Positions 46,035 through 53,799 of a stretch of DNA of 64,000 bases are shown here, piece after piece. Where the stretch lies: assembly GCA_027490215.1 (NCBI GenBank), contig JAIXYO010000027.1, positions 123,601-187,600 on the forward strand, given 5' to 3'. Position 1 is the stretch's first letter. Each line of letters starts with the position of its first letter. Source of the stretch: Rubrivivax sp. (lineage in GTDB: Bacteria > Pseudomonadota > Gammaproteobacteria > Burkholderiales > Burkholderiaceae_C). The notes under the pieces are model-generated. The model ran no database searches. It had not been told where the DNA came from and was given only the letters and a program-made list of their open reading frames with translations. The position numbers and the translations under genes were made by a program.

Positions 46035-46967
46035 CTACGCTGCTGTGAGCGACCCCGCTGCCTGCTGCAGCACCTGCGCTGAATGCCTCAGCGCGGCGGC
46101 CTCGTCCTCGGTCATCTGCGGCAGCAGCACCTGCGTGCCGCCTTGCGCCGAGACCACGGTCGGCAGCGACAAGGCCACACCCTGCAGGCCCAGCGCCTGC
46201 GCCGCAGCGTCGATCTGAACGCGCGACACGGTCAGCACCCGCCGCTCGCCGCGCAGCAGGCAGCGCAACAGGTTGGCCGTCACCAGGCCGATGGCGTGGT
46301 TGGTGGCACCCTTGCGTCGGGTGACTTCATAGGCGGCATCGCGCACTTCGCGCGCCAGTCGCTCCTCGGTTGCCTGCGACCAGCCAGGCCACTGCCGCAC
46401 TGGCAAGCCGCCCACCTGAGCACTCGACCACAGCACCACCTCGCTGTCGCCGTGTTCGCCCACCACTTGAGCGTGAATCGAGTTGGTCGCCGGGCCCAGT
46501 TCGCGCCCGAGCATCTGTCGCAGGCGCGCCGTGTCGAGCATGGTGCCGGTGCCCAGCACGCGCTCCGGTGGCAGGCCGCTGCTCTGCTGCATCACCAGCG
46601 TCAGCACGTCCACCGGGTTGGTCACCATCACCACCGTGCCAGTGAAGCCGACCAGACTCCGGCCAATGTCAGCGGCTACGCGGGCGTTGTCTCGCAGCAA
46701 GTCCAGACGCGTCTCGCCAGGGCGGCTGTTGCGGCCAGCGGCGATCACGACCACATCGCACTGATGCATCTCTTCCAGCGAGGCTGTACGCAATGCGCAG
46801 TCGGGGTAGTAGGCCGCGCCGTGTGCCAGGTCCATGGCCTCGCCCTCGGCTCGCGCCATGTTCAGATCGTGCAGCCAGAGTGCACTCGCCACACCCGAGA
46901 GCAGGGTTGCGACTGCCACGCTGGTGCCCACCGAACCGGTGCCGATGATGCCGACGTGTCTGTTCAT
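46035..46967 (-). CDS. L-lactate/malate dehydrogenase family protein
   Basis: The protein is a 310-residue NAD-dependent 2-hydroxyacid dehydrogenase of the LDH/MDH fold. It has the Rossmann motif GIIGTGSVGTSVA, the substrate loop VVIAAGRNSRPGETRLDLL with its catalytic Arg residues, VTNPVDVLT and the catalytic His in VVGEHGDSEVV. The loop ends PGETRLDL, as in LDH, but the specificity position (Gln in LDH, Arg in MDH) is Ser here. The substrate may therefore be a larger 2-hydroxyacid such as 2-hydroxyisocaproate. The start is at 46967. Confidence 0.82.
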   Translation of the reverse strand: MNRHVGIIGTGSVGTSVAVATLLSGVASALWLHDLNMARAEGEAMDLAHGAAYYPDCALRTASLEEMHQCDVVVIAAGRNSRPGETRLDLLRDNARVAADIGRSLVGFTGTVVMVTNPVDVLTLVMQQSSGLPPERVLGTGTMLDTARLRQMLGRELGPATNSIHAQVVGEHGDSEVVLWSSAQVGGLPVRQWPGWSQATEERLAREVRDAAYEVTRRKGATNHAIGLVTANLLRCLLRGERRVLTVSRVQIDAAAQALGLQGVALSLPTVVSAQGGTQVLLPQMTEDEAAALRHSAQVLQQAAGSLTAA

Positions 46968-47263
46968 GGTGCCCCCTGCAATAGTCGAGGGATCACGATA
47001 AAGCAAGGCTGCTGTTCGGCGCGAGCACGGAGAACCGATCGAGGGGGATGTTTCCTGGTGATCGCAATCGCCGCGTCTGGGAGACGCCCTTGACCAAGCT
47101 GGCCAAGGCCGGCCGCTAACCAGCACCGGAAGCCGATGCGCTGAAGGTGGGCTCGATCCGTCTGACGCAGGCGCAATGGGGCAAGCTGGCTAGCTTCGGC
47201 CAGAGCCTGGGGCGATGTCGCAGGAAATGCGAACAGCCTTTTTCGAGGCGTTCGCTGCGAGGT
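46968..47263. other. Intergenic region carrying a gene relic
   Basis: No intact gene lies in these 296 bases. The only recognisable content is the 42-base fragment at 47067-47108 listed next. Confidence 0.5.
47067..47108 (+). pseudogene. Duplicated fragment of the 40.5-kb hypothetical gene
   Basis: The 42 bases are identical to 40567-40608 except one position, encode RRVWETPLTKLAK, and run into a stop five codons later. Only the 5' part of the gene is present. It shows past duplication or recombination inside the accessory region. Confidence 0.8.
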
Positions 47264-47506
47264 TCAGATGCCGAGCATCTTCTTGGCTTCGCCGAGCGCC
47301 TTCATCGAGTCGTCGTGCTTGCCGGCCTTGTGCGCAGCTTCTCCGTCGGCGCGCAGCGTCTTGATCTTGGCCAAGTCGGCCGCGGGGATGCTCGGGTTGG
47401 TGGCGAGCTTGGCGTCGATGGCCTTGATCTCGTTCGGGCAGTTGTGCGCGAGTGCGGCGCCCGAGGCGAACGCAAAGGCGGCGGCGACGGAAATCAGTTT
47501 CTTCAT
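47264..47506 (-). CDS. Small exported protein of unknown function
   Basis: The protein has 80 residues with a signal peptide (MKKLISVAAAFAFASGAALA) and a mature helical hairpin (HNCPNEIKAIDAKLATNPSI, then PAADLAKIKTLRADGEAAHK). One cysteine near the mature N-terminus is not in a lipobox. The sequence looks like short periplasmic proteins common in Burkholderiales; the function is unknown. I chose the start at 47506 for the signal peptide. Confidence 0.65.
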   Translation of the reverse strand: MKKLISVAAAFAFASGAALAHNCPNEIKAIDAKLATNPSIPAADLAKIKTLRADGEAAHKAGKHDDSMKALGEAKKMLGI

Positions 47507-47734
47507 GGGGAGTGCTCCGATGGGATGGGCTGCAGCAACCTCACCGCAGTGGGAGTAAATGTAGGGGCGAACCAAGAACCGCGCATCTGCTGCGGCGCAC
47601 CGACGGCGTCTGCGGGAGATCTACCGTGCGGCCGCCTGGCCCCACCACGCACACGCCCTTGCCGACCAGTGCGAACGTACCGCTCTCGAGCGCGTCGCTG
47701 CGCCTGCAAGCTGACGTGGCTGCAGCTCGAGCGA

Positions 47735-47762
47735 TTGAAATACACATAAGAATACATATACT
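47735..47762 (+). promoter_or_regulatory. Strong promoter of brnTA
   Basis: TTGAAA (47735-47740), a 16-base spacer and TATACT (47757-47762) lie immediately before the brnT ATG at 47769. The spacer contains repeated ATACA/CATA steps that could form the BrnA operator. The predicted transcription start coincides with the ATG. Confidence 0.65.
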
Positions 47763-47768
47763 GAGCCC

Positions 47769-48044
47769 ATGCGCTACAGCTTCGATCCTGCCAAGCAAGC
47801 GAGCAACCTGAAGAAGCACGGCCTCAACCTGGCCGAGGCCCCCAAGGTGATCGAGTCAGGCCAGACGGTGACCTTCGAGGATCGCCGCTTTGCCTACGGT
47901 GAGGAGCGATTCGTGACGCTGGGCCCGCTGGGCGACACGCTGGTTGTCGTCGTCACCGCGGAAACGGAGGACCACATCCGCATCATCTCGATGCGCAAGG
48001 CAGACCGACATGAGCAAGCCATCTACCGTGAAAACCTCACCTGA
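47769..48044 (+). CDS. brnT: BrnT toxin (RelE-like ribonuclease)
   Basis: BrnT is a type II toxin with a RelE-like fold that cleaves RNA. The 91-residue protein starts YSFDPAKQASNLKKHGLNL, then EDRRFAYGEERFVTLGPL and RIISMRKADRHEQAIYRE, all BrnT hallmarks. It overlaps brnA by 35 bases, with the toxin first, the usual order in this family. Confidence 0.9.
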   Translation: MRYSFDPAKQASNLKKHGLNLAEAPKVIESGQTVTFEDRRFAYGEERFVTLGPLGDTLVVVVTAETEDHIRIISMRKADRHEQAIYRENLT

Positions 48045-48312
48045 AGCGCGCGAGGATGCGTCCCTGCGCAAGGCCGACATCGCCGCCGGTACGCTGGTGC
48101 TGCGCAAACGTAGCCCGGCTGGCGCAGTACTGCCCAACAAGCAGCGCGTGAACATCTTTCTCGATGGCGCGGTGGTCGAGCACTTCAAGGCAAAGGCCGG
48201 CGACCGCGGGTATCAGACGCTGATCAATGAGGCTTTGAAGCAGGCCATTCAGGCGGAGAGCCTGGAGGGTGTCGTGCGCAAGACGATCCGCGAAGAACTG
48301 CGGCGCGCCTGA
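48010..48312 (+). CDS. brnA: BrnA antitoxin
   Basis: The antitoxin has 100 residues. The C-terminal ribbon-helix-helix DNA-binding part is KQRVNIFLDGAVVEHFKAKAGDRGYQTLINEALKQAI; the N-terminal arm should wrap BrnT. It begins at the ATG at 48010 inside brnT. BrnA normally represses the operon and is the labile partner. Confidence 0.88.
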   Translation: MSKPSTVKTSPEAREDASLRKADIAAGTLVLRKRSPAGAVLPNKQRVNIFLDGAVVEHFKAKAGDRGYQTLINEALKQAIQAESLEGVVRKTIREELRRA

Positions 48313-48414
48313 GTTTGTCCCGGCGCCTCTACGGGTCAGGAGAATCTAGATGGCCAGGCCCGGTGTTAAGAGCGCTTAGCCGGACTTGGTATTTCCGTGT
48401 AATGACCAAACAGG

Positions 48415-48473
48415 TTCCCTGTTCCGTTTGCAGCAGGATTTCAGTGGATCAGCCTGCAAGCCCCGCTGCGACT
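48415..48473. repeat. Direct repeat copy 2 (59 bases)
   Basis: Second copy of the repeat at 45753, about 88 percent identical. It lies in the gap between brnA and deoC (48313-48617), which otherwise shows no gene; only deoC's ribosome-binding site GAAGGAG is clear at its end. Confidence 0.65.
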
Positions 48474-48617
48474 TGCGTGCGACTGGGGGCACCTCTGCTG
48501 CGCCCCGAATTGACCTGGGCCGGCGTGACCCGCATTGGCGCCACGGCGACTGCCCGCATACTGGACAGATTTGCCCGGCACCAGCAACACTGACGCCATG
48601 ACCTGAAGGAGCCCCGG

Positions 48618-49334
48618 ATGATTCCCGCCCTGGATCGCCAAACCATCACTTACGCCCAACTGGCGAAGACCATTGATCACTCCGTCCTGAACCCCGATCT
48701 CACGGAAGCCGACGTCGTTGCGCAACTTGAACTGGCGAAGCGCTACAACGTGGCCAGCGTGGCGATCAAGGCGTGCGAGTTGCCGCTGGCGGTCTCCATG
48801 TTGCGCGGCACAGGCATCGCGGTTGGCACCACCATTGGCTTTCCACACGGTGTGAACACCACGGCCGCCAAGGTATGCGAGACGCACGACGCCTTGGAAA
48901 ATGGCGCGACCGAGCTGGACATGGTGATCAATGTCGGCAAGTTGCGCTCGGGCCAGAGCGACTATGTGCGGCGCGAGATCCAGGCCGTGGTCGATGCCGC
49001 CAGGGGCAGGGCGCTGGTCAAGGTGATCATCGAAATCGCCTACCTGAACACCGAACAAAAAGTGCTGGCCTGCAAGCTGGTCGAAGAGGCTGGCGCGGAC
49101 TTCGTCAAGAGCTCCAGCGGTTTTGCCCCCAGCGGCTACACCCTCGAAGACATGAAGCTGATGCGGGCGTCGGTGGGGCCGCGGGTGCAGGTGAAGGCAG
49201 CGGCGGGTGTGCGCTCACTGGATGCTGCCCTGGGGGTGATCGACGTGGGCTGCACACGCATCGGCACCATCGCCACGGCCATCATCCTGGATGAGTTCGA
49301 GCGGCTCCAGCGCGAAAAGGCGTCGCCTGCCTGA
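48618..49334 (+). CDS. deoC: Deoxyribose-phosphate aldolase
   Basis: DeoC cleaves 2-deoxyribose-5-phosphate to glyceraldehyde-3-phosphate and acetaldehyde. The 238-residue TIM barrel has KTIDHSVLNPDLTEADV, ELDMVINVGKL with the conserved Asp, the Schiff-base Lys at about 164 (GADFVKSSSGFA) and the second Lys at about 193 (VKAAAGVRS). No other deo genes are nearby; it heads the catabolic cluster with a VOC gene 17 bases downstream. A role with another aldehyde is possible. Confidence 0.92.
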   Translation: MIPALDRQTITYAQLAKTIDHSVLNPDLTEADVVAQLELAKRYNVASVAIKACELPLAVSMLRGTGIAVGTTIGFPHGVNTTAAKVCETHDALENGATELDMVINVGKLRSGQSDYVRREIQAVVDAARGRALVKVIIEIAYLNTEQKVLACKLVEEAGADFVKSSSGFAPSGYTLEDMKLMRASVGPRVQVKAAAGVRSLDAALGVIDVGCTRIGTIATAIILDEFERLQREKASPA

Positions 49335-49351
49335 GCCAGGGGAGATTGACG

Positions 49352-49882
49352 ATGGCGTCAGGAATTCCCGGACTGCGTGGCGCCGAGCACATCGGCTTCA
49401 CCGTGCCTGACATCGATCAGGCCGAGCACTTTTTCGTGAACATCATCGGCTGCGAGCGCGTCTACTCGCAGGGCCCGTTCGAACGAGACGACGACTGGAT
49501 GTCGACTCACCTCGGAGTGCACCCCCGCACCGTCATCCGTGAATTGCGGTTTTACCGCTGTGCGTTCGGAACCAATTTCGAGGTGTTCCAGTACGAGCCC
49601 GCGGATGGCGCTGCGCCTCAGCCGCGCAACAGCGACATCGGCGGGCACCACATCGCCTTCTACGTGGATGATTTCGACGTCGCACTGAACTACCTGCGGG
49701 AGCAGGGCGTCGAGATCATGGGCGAACCAACCGTCGCCCGTGGGCCCAGTGCCGGTCAGCGGTGGGTCTACTTCCGCAGCCCGTGGGGGATGCAATTCGA
49801 GCTCGTCAGCTTTCCCGCTGGCAAGGCCTACGAGCGCGATTCACGGGTGATTCTGTGGAACCCGACTCGCCCGAGCGAGTGA
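49352..49882 (+). CDS. VOC (glyoxalase/dioxygenase-fold) family protein
   Basis: The protein has 176 residues with two beta-alpha-beta-beta-beta modules: GAEHIGFTVPDIDQAEHFFV and GGHHIAFYVDDFDVALNYL. Candidate metal ligands are His in EHIGFTV, Glu in TNFEVFQYE, His in GHHIAF and Glu in MQFELVSF. VOC members include lyases, epimerases and dioxygenases; the substrate cannot be read. GGGGAG precedes the ATG at 49352. It is co-directional with deoC and probably in the same operon. Confidence 0.8.
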   Translation: MASGIPGLRGAEHIGFTVPDIDQAEHFFVNIIGCERVYSQGPFERDDDWMSTHLGVHPRTVIRELRFYRCAFGTNFEVFQYEPADGAAPQPRNSDIGGHHIAFYVDDFDVALNYLREQGVEIMGEPTVARGPSAGQRWVYFRSPWGMQFELVSFPAGKAYERDSRVILWNPTRPSE

Positions 49883-49928
49883 CCATCTTCGAGCGTCTAT
49901 TCGGAGCGCCAGGCCGGCGTTGACGGGG

Positions 49929-50132
49929 TCAGAGTCCGCAGCAAGAGCATGCACTTTGGTACGGATTGCTGCTCTCCCACGGGTGCTCGATGGGGCAGGA
50001 GCCCACCTTGGGTGCGACGGCTTCGCTGCCGCACTTCGAGCACACCCAAACCTGCGGCGAACGGGTGCCAGCCAGTACCAGACTGCGGTACTGGTGTTGG
50101 CAGTCCGGGCATTCGAGCAATAGAACCGGCAT
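49929..50132 (-). CDS. Small zinc-ribbon protein (copy 1) with C-x-C-C tail
   Basis: The 67-residue protein starts MPVLLLECPDCQHQYRSLVL and has two CxxC knuckles (C8/C11 and C31/C34), a further Cys at 46, and ends SACSCCGL. This FmdB-like ribbon pattern should bind zinc. It lies 65 bases downstream of the first MetE-like gene on the same strand. A paralog with the same layout lies at 51561 next to the E1 genes. Possible roles are metal delivery or assembly for the zinc transferases; this is inference. Confidence 0.7.
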   Translation of the reverse strand: MPVLLLECPDCQHQYRSLVLAGTRSPQVWVCSKCGSEAVAPKVGSCPIEHPWESSNPYQSACSCCGL

Positions 50133-50197
50133 GACGAGCCTTCCTGTGGGTCACCGGGGCTGCAACTCGCAGTGGAGCGAGCGCCGCCCCGGTTTGA

Positions 50198-51325
50198 CTA
50201 CGCCATCTTCTTGCCGGCGGCCTCAAGCTCTTTGCGGACCAATTGCGTGCCCGCAACCAACGCGTGCAGCTTGCCCTTGGTGATGTACCGCTGCAGCATC
50301 GTGAGCCCGCAGTCGGTGGTCACGCCCAGGCGCTCGGCCGGCACGTACTCCAGCAGCTTGCGGATGCGAGCCGCGACCTCTTCCGCCGTCTCGGTGATCG
50401 TGCTCTTCACGTCGATCACCCCGGCCCAGAAATCGACGTTCGGCGGCAGCGGGTGCTGCCTGATCACTTCGAGCCCGGACAGGTCGTCCGACCGGCGGCC
50501 GCAACTCTCGAGATTGAGCACGCTGATCTTTGTCTCGTAGGCCTTGGGAATGACCGTTGATGTCGCGGCCGGATAGGAGCCCTTGCGCTGGGTCACGTCG
50601 ATGACATCACCCGCTTTGCTCTCCTCATCGGGCAGGTAGGCAGGTGTGCCGCCCCAGTTGCCCCAGCACACATGGACGATGATCTTCGCCTTGTCGATGC
50701 CTTCGACGCACCGGTTGAAGGCCTCGATCGCGTAGTCTTCGAAAAAGTACGGCCAGGTGAACTCGTCGAGCTGAATGAAGTCCGCGCCGACGGCCTCGAC
50801 CTCCTTCAGATCCTCGTTGATGGCGGCGGCCAATGCCATGGCGCGCTCGTAGCTCGACTTGTAGTACAGGTCGTTGGTGCTCTGCGCGAGCGCCTGCACC
50901 CCGGTGTACTGCACCTTGATCGGCTTCTTGGTCGCGCGGCGCAACGCTTTGGCCTGCTGCACCATCATCGCACCGTGCCGCTTCACCGGCTGAGCCAAGG
51001 TGGCGCTGTGCAGGCGGCTGTAGATCGCAAAGCCGAGGTGCCCGCCCTGCATGTCGTAGCCCAGCCGCTTCAGGTAGTAGTACAGGGCCTGGTCAGCGTA
51101 GTTGTCGCCCTGGAGGCGGCCATCGGAAATGATGTCCAGGCCGGCCGCCTCCTGGTCCGCAACCATTGCGGCCATCGCATCTTCGAGCGCCTCCTGCGAC
51201 ATCGAGTCGGGTGGCTGCTGGTCGCCCGTGAAGGCCCTGGCGAATGTCGCATCCCACCAGCGCGGGTTCGGATAGTTGCCCACCATGCTGGTGGGAATCA
51301 GGATTTCCTGGTTGCCGATCTTCAT
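50198..51325 (-). CDS. MetE-like zinc transferase, epoxyalkane:CoM transferase-like (copy 1)
   Basis: The protein is a 375-residue single-domain homolog of the catalytic half of cobalamin-independent methionine synthase. The zinc ligands fit H218 and C220 (HVCWGNWG), E273 (LNLESCGR) and C339 (TTDCGL). It opens MVGNYPNPRW with DQEAAGLDIISDGR, as in this superfamily. Its length equals the alkyl-transferring single-domain members such as epoxyalkane:coenzyme M transferase, not full MetE (about 750). Because coenzyme M genes lie nearby, a thiol alkyltransferase using CoM is the preferred inference; a methionine synthase-like role remains possible. Confidence 0.75.
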   Translation of the reverse strand: MKIGNQEILIPTSMVGNYPNPRWWDATFARAFTGDQQPPDSMSQEALEDAMAAMVADQEAAGLDIISDGRLQGDNYADQALYYYLKRLGYDMQGGHLGFAIYSRLHSATLAQPVKRHGAMMVQQAKALRRATKKPIKVQYTGVQALAQSTNDLYYKSSYERAMALAAAINEDLKEVEAVGADFIQLDEFTWPYFFEDYAIEAFNRCVEGIDKAKIIVHVCWGNWGGTPAYLPDEESKAGDVIDVTQRKGSYPAATSTVIPKAYETKISVLNLESCGRRSDDLSGLEVIRQHPLPPNVDFWAGVIDVKSTITETAEEVAARIRKLLEYVPAERLGVTTDCGLTMLQRYITKGKLHALVAGTQLVRKELEAAGKKMA

Positions 51326-51560
51326 CGTCTGTCTCCTGCCTCCTGTTGTTGACGCCTCGCAGGCCCGAGATGGTGCGGTGGTGCGGGCAAACCATAGTTA
51401 TGACCACCTCGAACTGCTGCGAACATCTTGGGCGCTCAGGTGATCAAGCACGAGCAATGTACGAAAAACGATGTCGATTGGTCTTGGCGCTTTCCCCTGT
51501 GTTGCAAGCTCTTGCTTGACGAGCGGACTGAGGCCAGTGCGCCACCCTTGATGGTTGTTG
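51326..51560. promoter_or_regulatory. Divergent control region of the two transferase operons
   Basis: The 235 bases separate the minus-strand MetE-like gene from the plus-strand zinc-ribbon/E1 operon and must contain both promoters. A GGAG-containing ribosome-binding site precedes the minus-strand ATG. I saw no convincing sigma-54 (GG-N10-GC) or sigma-70 match. Confidence 0.4.
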
Positions 51561-51770
51561 ATGCCCGTTTATGTTTTGTGTTGCAGCGACTGCGGACACG
51601 AGTTCCGCAGCTTCGTGCTGTCCGGCGCCCAGGTGCCAACAACATGGTCATGCGCGTCATGCGGCGGCAGCAATGCCCTGCGCAAGCCCGACGCGCCCGC
51701 CCTCCCGCACCCCTGGGATGGAACCCCTTCGACACAACAGCACGCCTACGGCTGCCTGTGTTGTTTTTGA
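51561..51770 (+). CDS. Small zinc-ribbon protein (copy 2) with C-x-C-C tail
   Basis: The 69-residue protein, MPVYVLCCSDCGHEFRSFVL then a second CxxC (WSCASC), ends YGCLCCF. It shares the MPV start, both zinc knuckles, the HPW motif and the C-terminal CxCC with the protein at 49929, so the two are paralogs. It lies 12 bases before the E1 alpha gene. The double association with MetE-like operons suggests a helper role in metal loading or in making the enzyme complex. Confidence 0.7.
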   Translation: MPVYVLCCSDCGHEFRSFVLSGAQVPTTWSCASCGGSNALRKPDAPALPHPWDGTPSTQQHAYGCLCCF

Positions 51771-51782
51771 CTGTCTCTCGTC

Positions 51783-52799
51783 ATGCCCACACCTGATCCC
51801 ATCGCCGAGTCGTCCCCTTCTGCGGCCCACGAGACGGCCCTCGCGCTCTACAAGGAGATGGTCTTCATCCGTCGATTCCTGGAGAAGGTAGACGGGCTGT
51901 ATCGCCAGGGTCAGATCCACGGGCCCGTGCACCTGGGGTTGGGGCAGGAGGCCATTGCAGTTGGCGCTGCGTCGGCGCTGCGTCCCGACGACTATTCCAT
52001 CGGCACCTACCGCGGCCATGCCCATGCGCTGGCCCGCGGCACTTCACCCGAGGCGGTGCTGCGCGAGTTGCTGGGACGCCAAGGCGGTGTTTGTGGCGGC
52101 AAGGGCGGCTCGATGCACATCACCAGCGTCAAGGACGGCTACTACGGCTCCTACGCGATCGTCGGCGCCCATCTGCCGGTGGCCTGCGGCTTGGCCTGGG
52201 CGAGCCGGATCAAGCGCACCGGGCAAGTCACGCTGTGCTTCTTCGGTGATGGCACGGTCAACATCGGCGCCTTCCACGAAGCGGTCAATCTGGCGGCGGT
52301 CTGGCGGCTGCCCGTCATCTTCATCTGCGAGAACAACCAGTACATGGAGTACACACCGATCTCGACCATGATTCCCGTCGCCCGCCCGGCTGCGGACCGG
52401 GCGTCCGCTTATGGGCTGCGCCCGATCCTGATTGACGGCAACGATGTGGCTGCGGTGCGCTCGACCATTGCCGAGGCTGTTGACCGCGCGCGCAGGGGCG
52501 ATGGGCCGAGCCTGATCGAAGCCGACACCTACCGGCTCAAAGGCCACTCCGCACTCGACCCGGCGGCCTACCGCCCAGCCGAGGAGGTGGCCAGCTGGAA
52601 GACCAGGGACCCGCTGCCTCGTCAGCACGCCGTACTGCGCGAGGCGGGCGTCTCGGAAGCCGATCTGACCGCCTTCGACACCGACGCGGTGGCTCGCATC
52701 GAGGCCATGACCGACAGTGCGTTCGCCGCCGAGCCGCCCGACCCTGGCGACGCCTGGAGCGATGTATGGAGCGATGGAGGCTGCCAGTGGCGGAACTGA
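51783..52799 (+). CDS. Thiamine-diphosphate dehydrogenase E1 alpha subunit (acetoin/2-oxoacid type)
   Basis: The E1 alpha subunit has 338 residues. The ThDP motif is GDGTVNIGAFHEAVNLAAVW through CENNQYMEY (residues about 155-190), with GGKGGSMH and the phosphorylation-loop region (YRLKGHSALDP) typical of AcoA/PDH E1 alpha. With the beta subunit it would decarboxylate or cleave a 2-oxo compound and pass the acyl group to a lipoyl domain. There is no E2 acyltransferase or E3 dihydrolipoyl dehydrogenase nearby. Confidence 0.88.
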   Translation: MPTPDPIAESSPSAAHETALALYKEMVFIRRFLEKVDGLYRQGQIHGPVHLGLGQEAIAVGAASALRPDDYSIGTYRGHAHALARGTSPEAVLRELLGRQGGVCGGKGGSMHITSVKDGYYGSYAIVGAHLPVACGLAWASRIKRTGQVTLCFFGDGTVNIGAFHEAVNLAAVWRLPVIFICENNQYMEYTPISTMIPVARPAADRASAYGLRPILIDGNDVAAVRSTIAEAVDRARRGDGPSLIEADTYRLKGHSALDPAAYRPAEEVASWKTRDPLPRQHAVLREAGVSEADLTAFDTDAVARIEAMTDSAFAAEPPDPGDAWSDVWSDGGCQWRN

Positions 52800-53794
52800 C
52801 TTATCGCAACGCCGTGGCTGCGGCGCTTGCGCAAGAGATGGCGCGTGACGAACGCGTGGTGCTGCTCGGCGAGGACGTGGCCTGCGGCGGCGTCTTCAAG
52901 ACCACGCTGGGCCTGCAGGAGCGCTTCGGCGCCGAGCGGGTCTGGGACACCCCGATCTCCGAGCAGGCGATCGTCGGCGCGGCGATGGGTGCCGCGATGG
53001 CGGGTCTGCGGCCGGTGGCTGAAATCATGTTCTCCGACTTCTACGCCACCTGCTGGGACCATGTCGCCAACGAAGTGGCCAAGACCCGCTACATGACGGG
53101 CGGCCAGGTGACGATGCCGCTGGTGCTGCGCAGTGCGAACGGTGCTGGCGGCATGGGCTTTGGCGCGCAGCATGGCCAGTCGCTGGAGAACTGGGCGATG
53201 TGCGTGCCGGGCCTGAAGATCGTCTCGCCCGCCTCGCCGGTCGAGATGTTCGGACTGCTGGCCGCGGCGATCCGCGACAACGACCCGGTGATGGTGTTCG
53301 AGCACAAGGCCTTGTATGCGAGCAAGGAAGACTGCCCGCCCGGCGAGCAGCTGATTCCGCTCGGCCAGGCGCGCACCGTGCGCGAAGGCCGCGACGTGAC
53401 CTTGGTGGCGCTATCGATCACGGTGGGCATTTGCGTGAAGGCGGCGGCCCAGCTGGCCGCTGCGGGGATCGACGCCGAAATCCTGGACCTGCGCTGCCTG
53501 GTGCCGCTCGATGCCGCCAGCGTGCTGCGCTCGGTGCAAAAGACCGGGCGTGTCGTCATCGTCGAAGAGAACCCGGGTCAACTCGGCTGGGGCGCATCGA
53601 TCGCTGCCATCCTGGCAGAAGAAGCGTGGGGGCATCTGACCGCACCGGTCATCCGGGTCAGCGCCGGCAACGTGCCGCTGCCGGTCGCCTCGGAGCTCGA
53701 AGCGGAAGTGCTCGTGTCACCTGCGCGCGTTGTCAGTGCCGTGACCGCGCTGTGCAGAGGCAGCCAGTCAAAAACCGACCAACGGGGAGGGTGA
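52787..53794 (+). CDS. Thiamine-diphosphate dehydrogenase E1 beta subunit
   Basis: The E1 beta subunit has 335 residues: LTYRNAVAAALAQEMARDERVVLLGEDVACGGVFK, DTPISEQAIVGAAMGAAMAG, and the C-terminal transketolase domain (CVKAAAQLAAAGIDAEILDLRCLVPLD). I start at the GTG at 52787, which has GGAGG at a good distance; an in-frame ATG at 52766 would add seven residues. It overlaps the alpha gene, so the two subunits are coupled. Closest in style to acetoin or branched-chain dehydrogenase beta subunits. Confidence 0.88.
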   Translation: MAELTYRNAVAAALAQEMARDERVVLLGEDVACGGVFKTTLGLQERFGAERVWDTPISEQAIVGAAMGAAMAGLRPVAEIMFSDFYATCWDHVANEVAKTRYMTGGQVTMPLVLRSANGAGGMGFGAQHGQSLENWAMCVPGLKIVSPASPVEMFGLLAAAIRDNDPVMVFEHKALYASKEDCPPGEQLIPLGQARTVREGRDVTLVALSITVGICVKAAAQLAAAGIDAEILDLRCLVPLDAASVLRSVQKTGRVVIVEENPGQLGWGASIAAILAEEAWGHLTAPVIRVSAGNVPLPVASELEAEVLVSPARVVSAVTALCRGSQSKTDQRGG

Positions 53795-53799
53795 AAGCC

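Noticed and set aside
26430..48500. Integrative element inserted in tRNA-Ser
   Set aside because: The content is accessory, but there is no integrase, transposase or duplicated tRNA 3' end in the window, so a defined element cannot be drawn.
51470..51530. TGGCGC...TTGCAA resembling a sigma-54 promoter before the zinc-ribbon/E1 operon
   Set aside because: The distance between the GG and GC elements is 16, not 10, bases.
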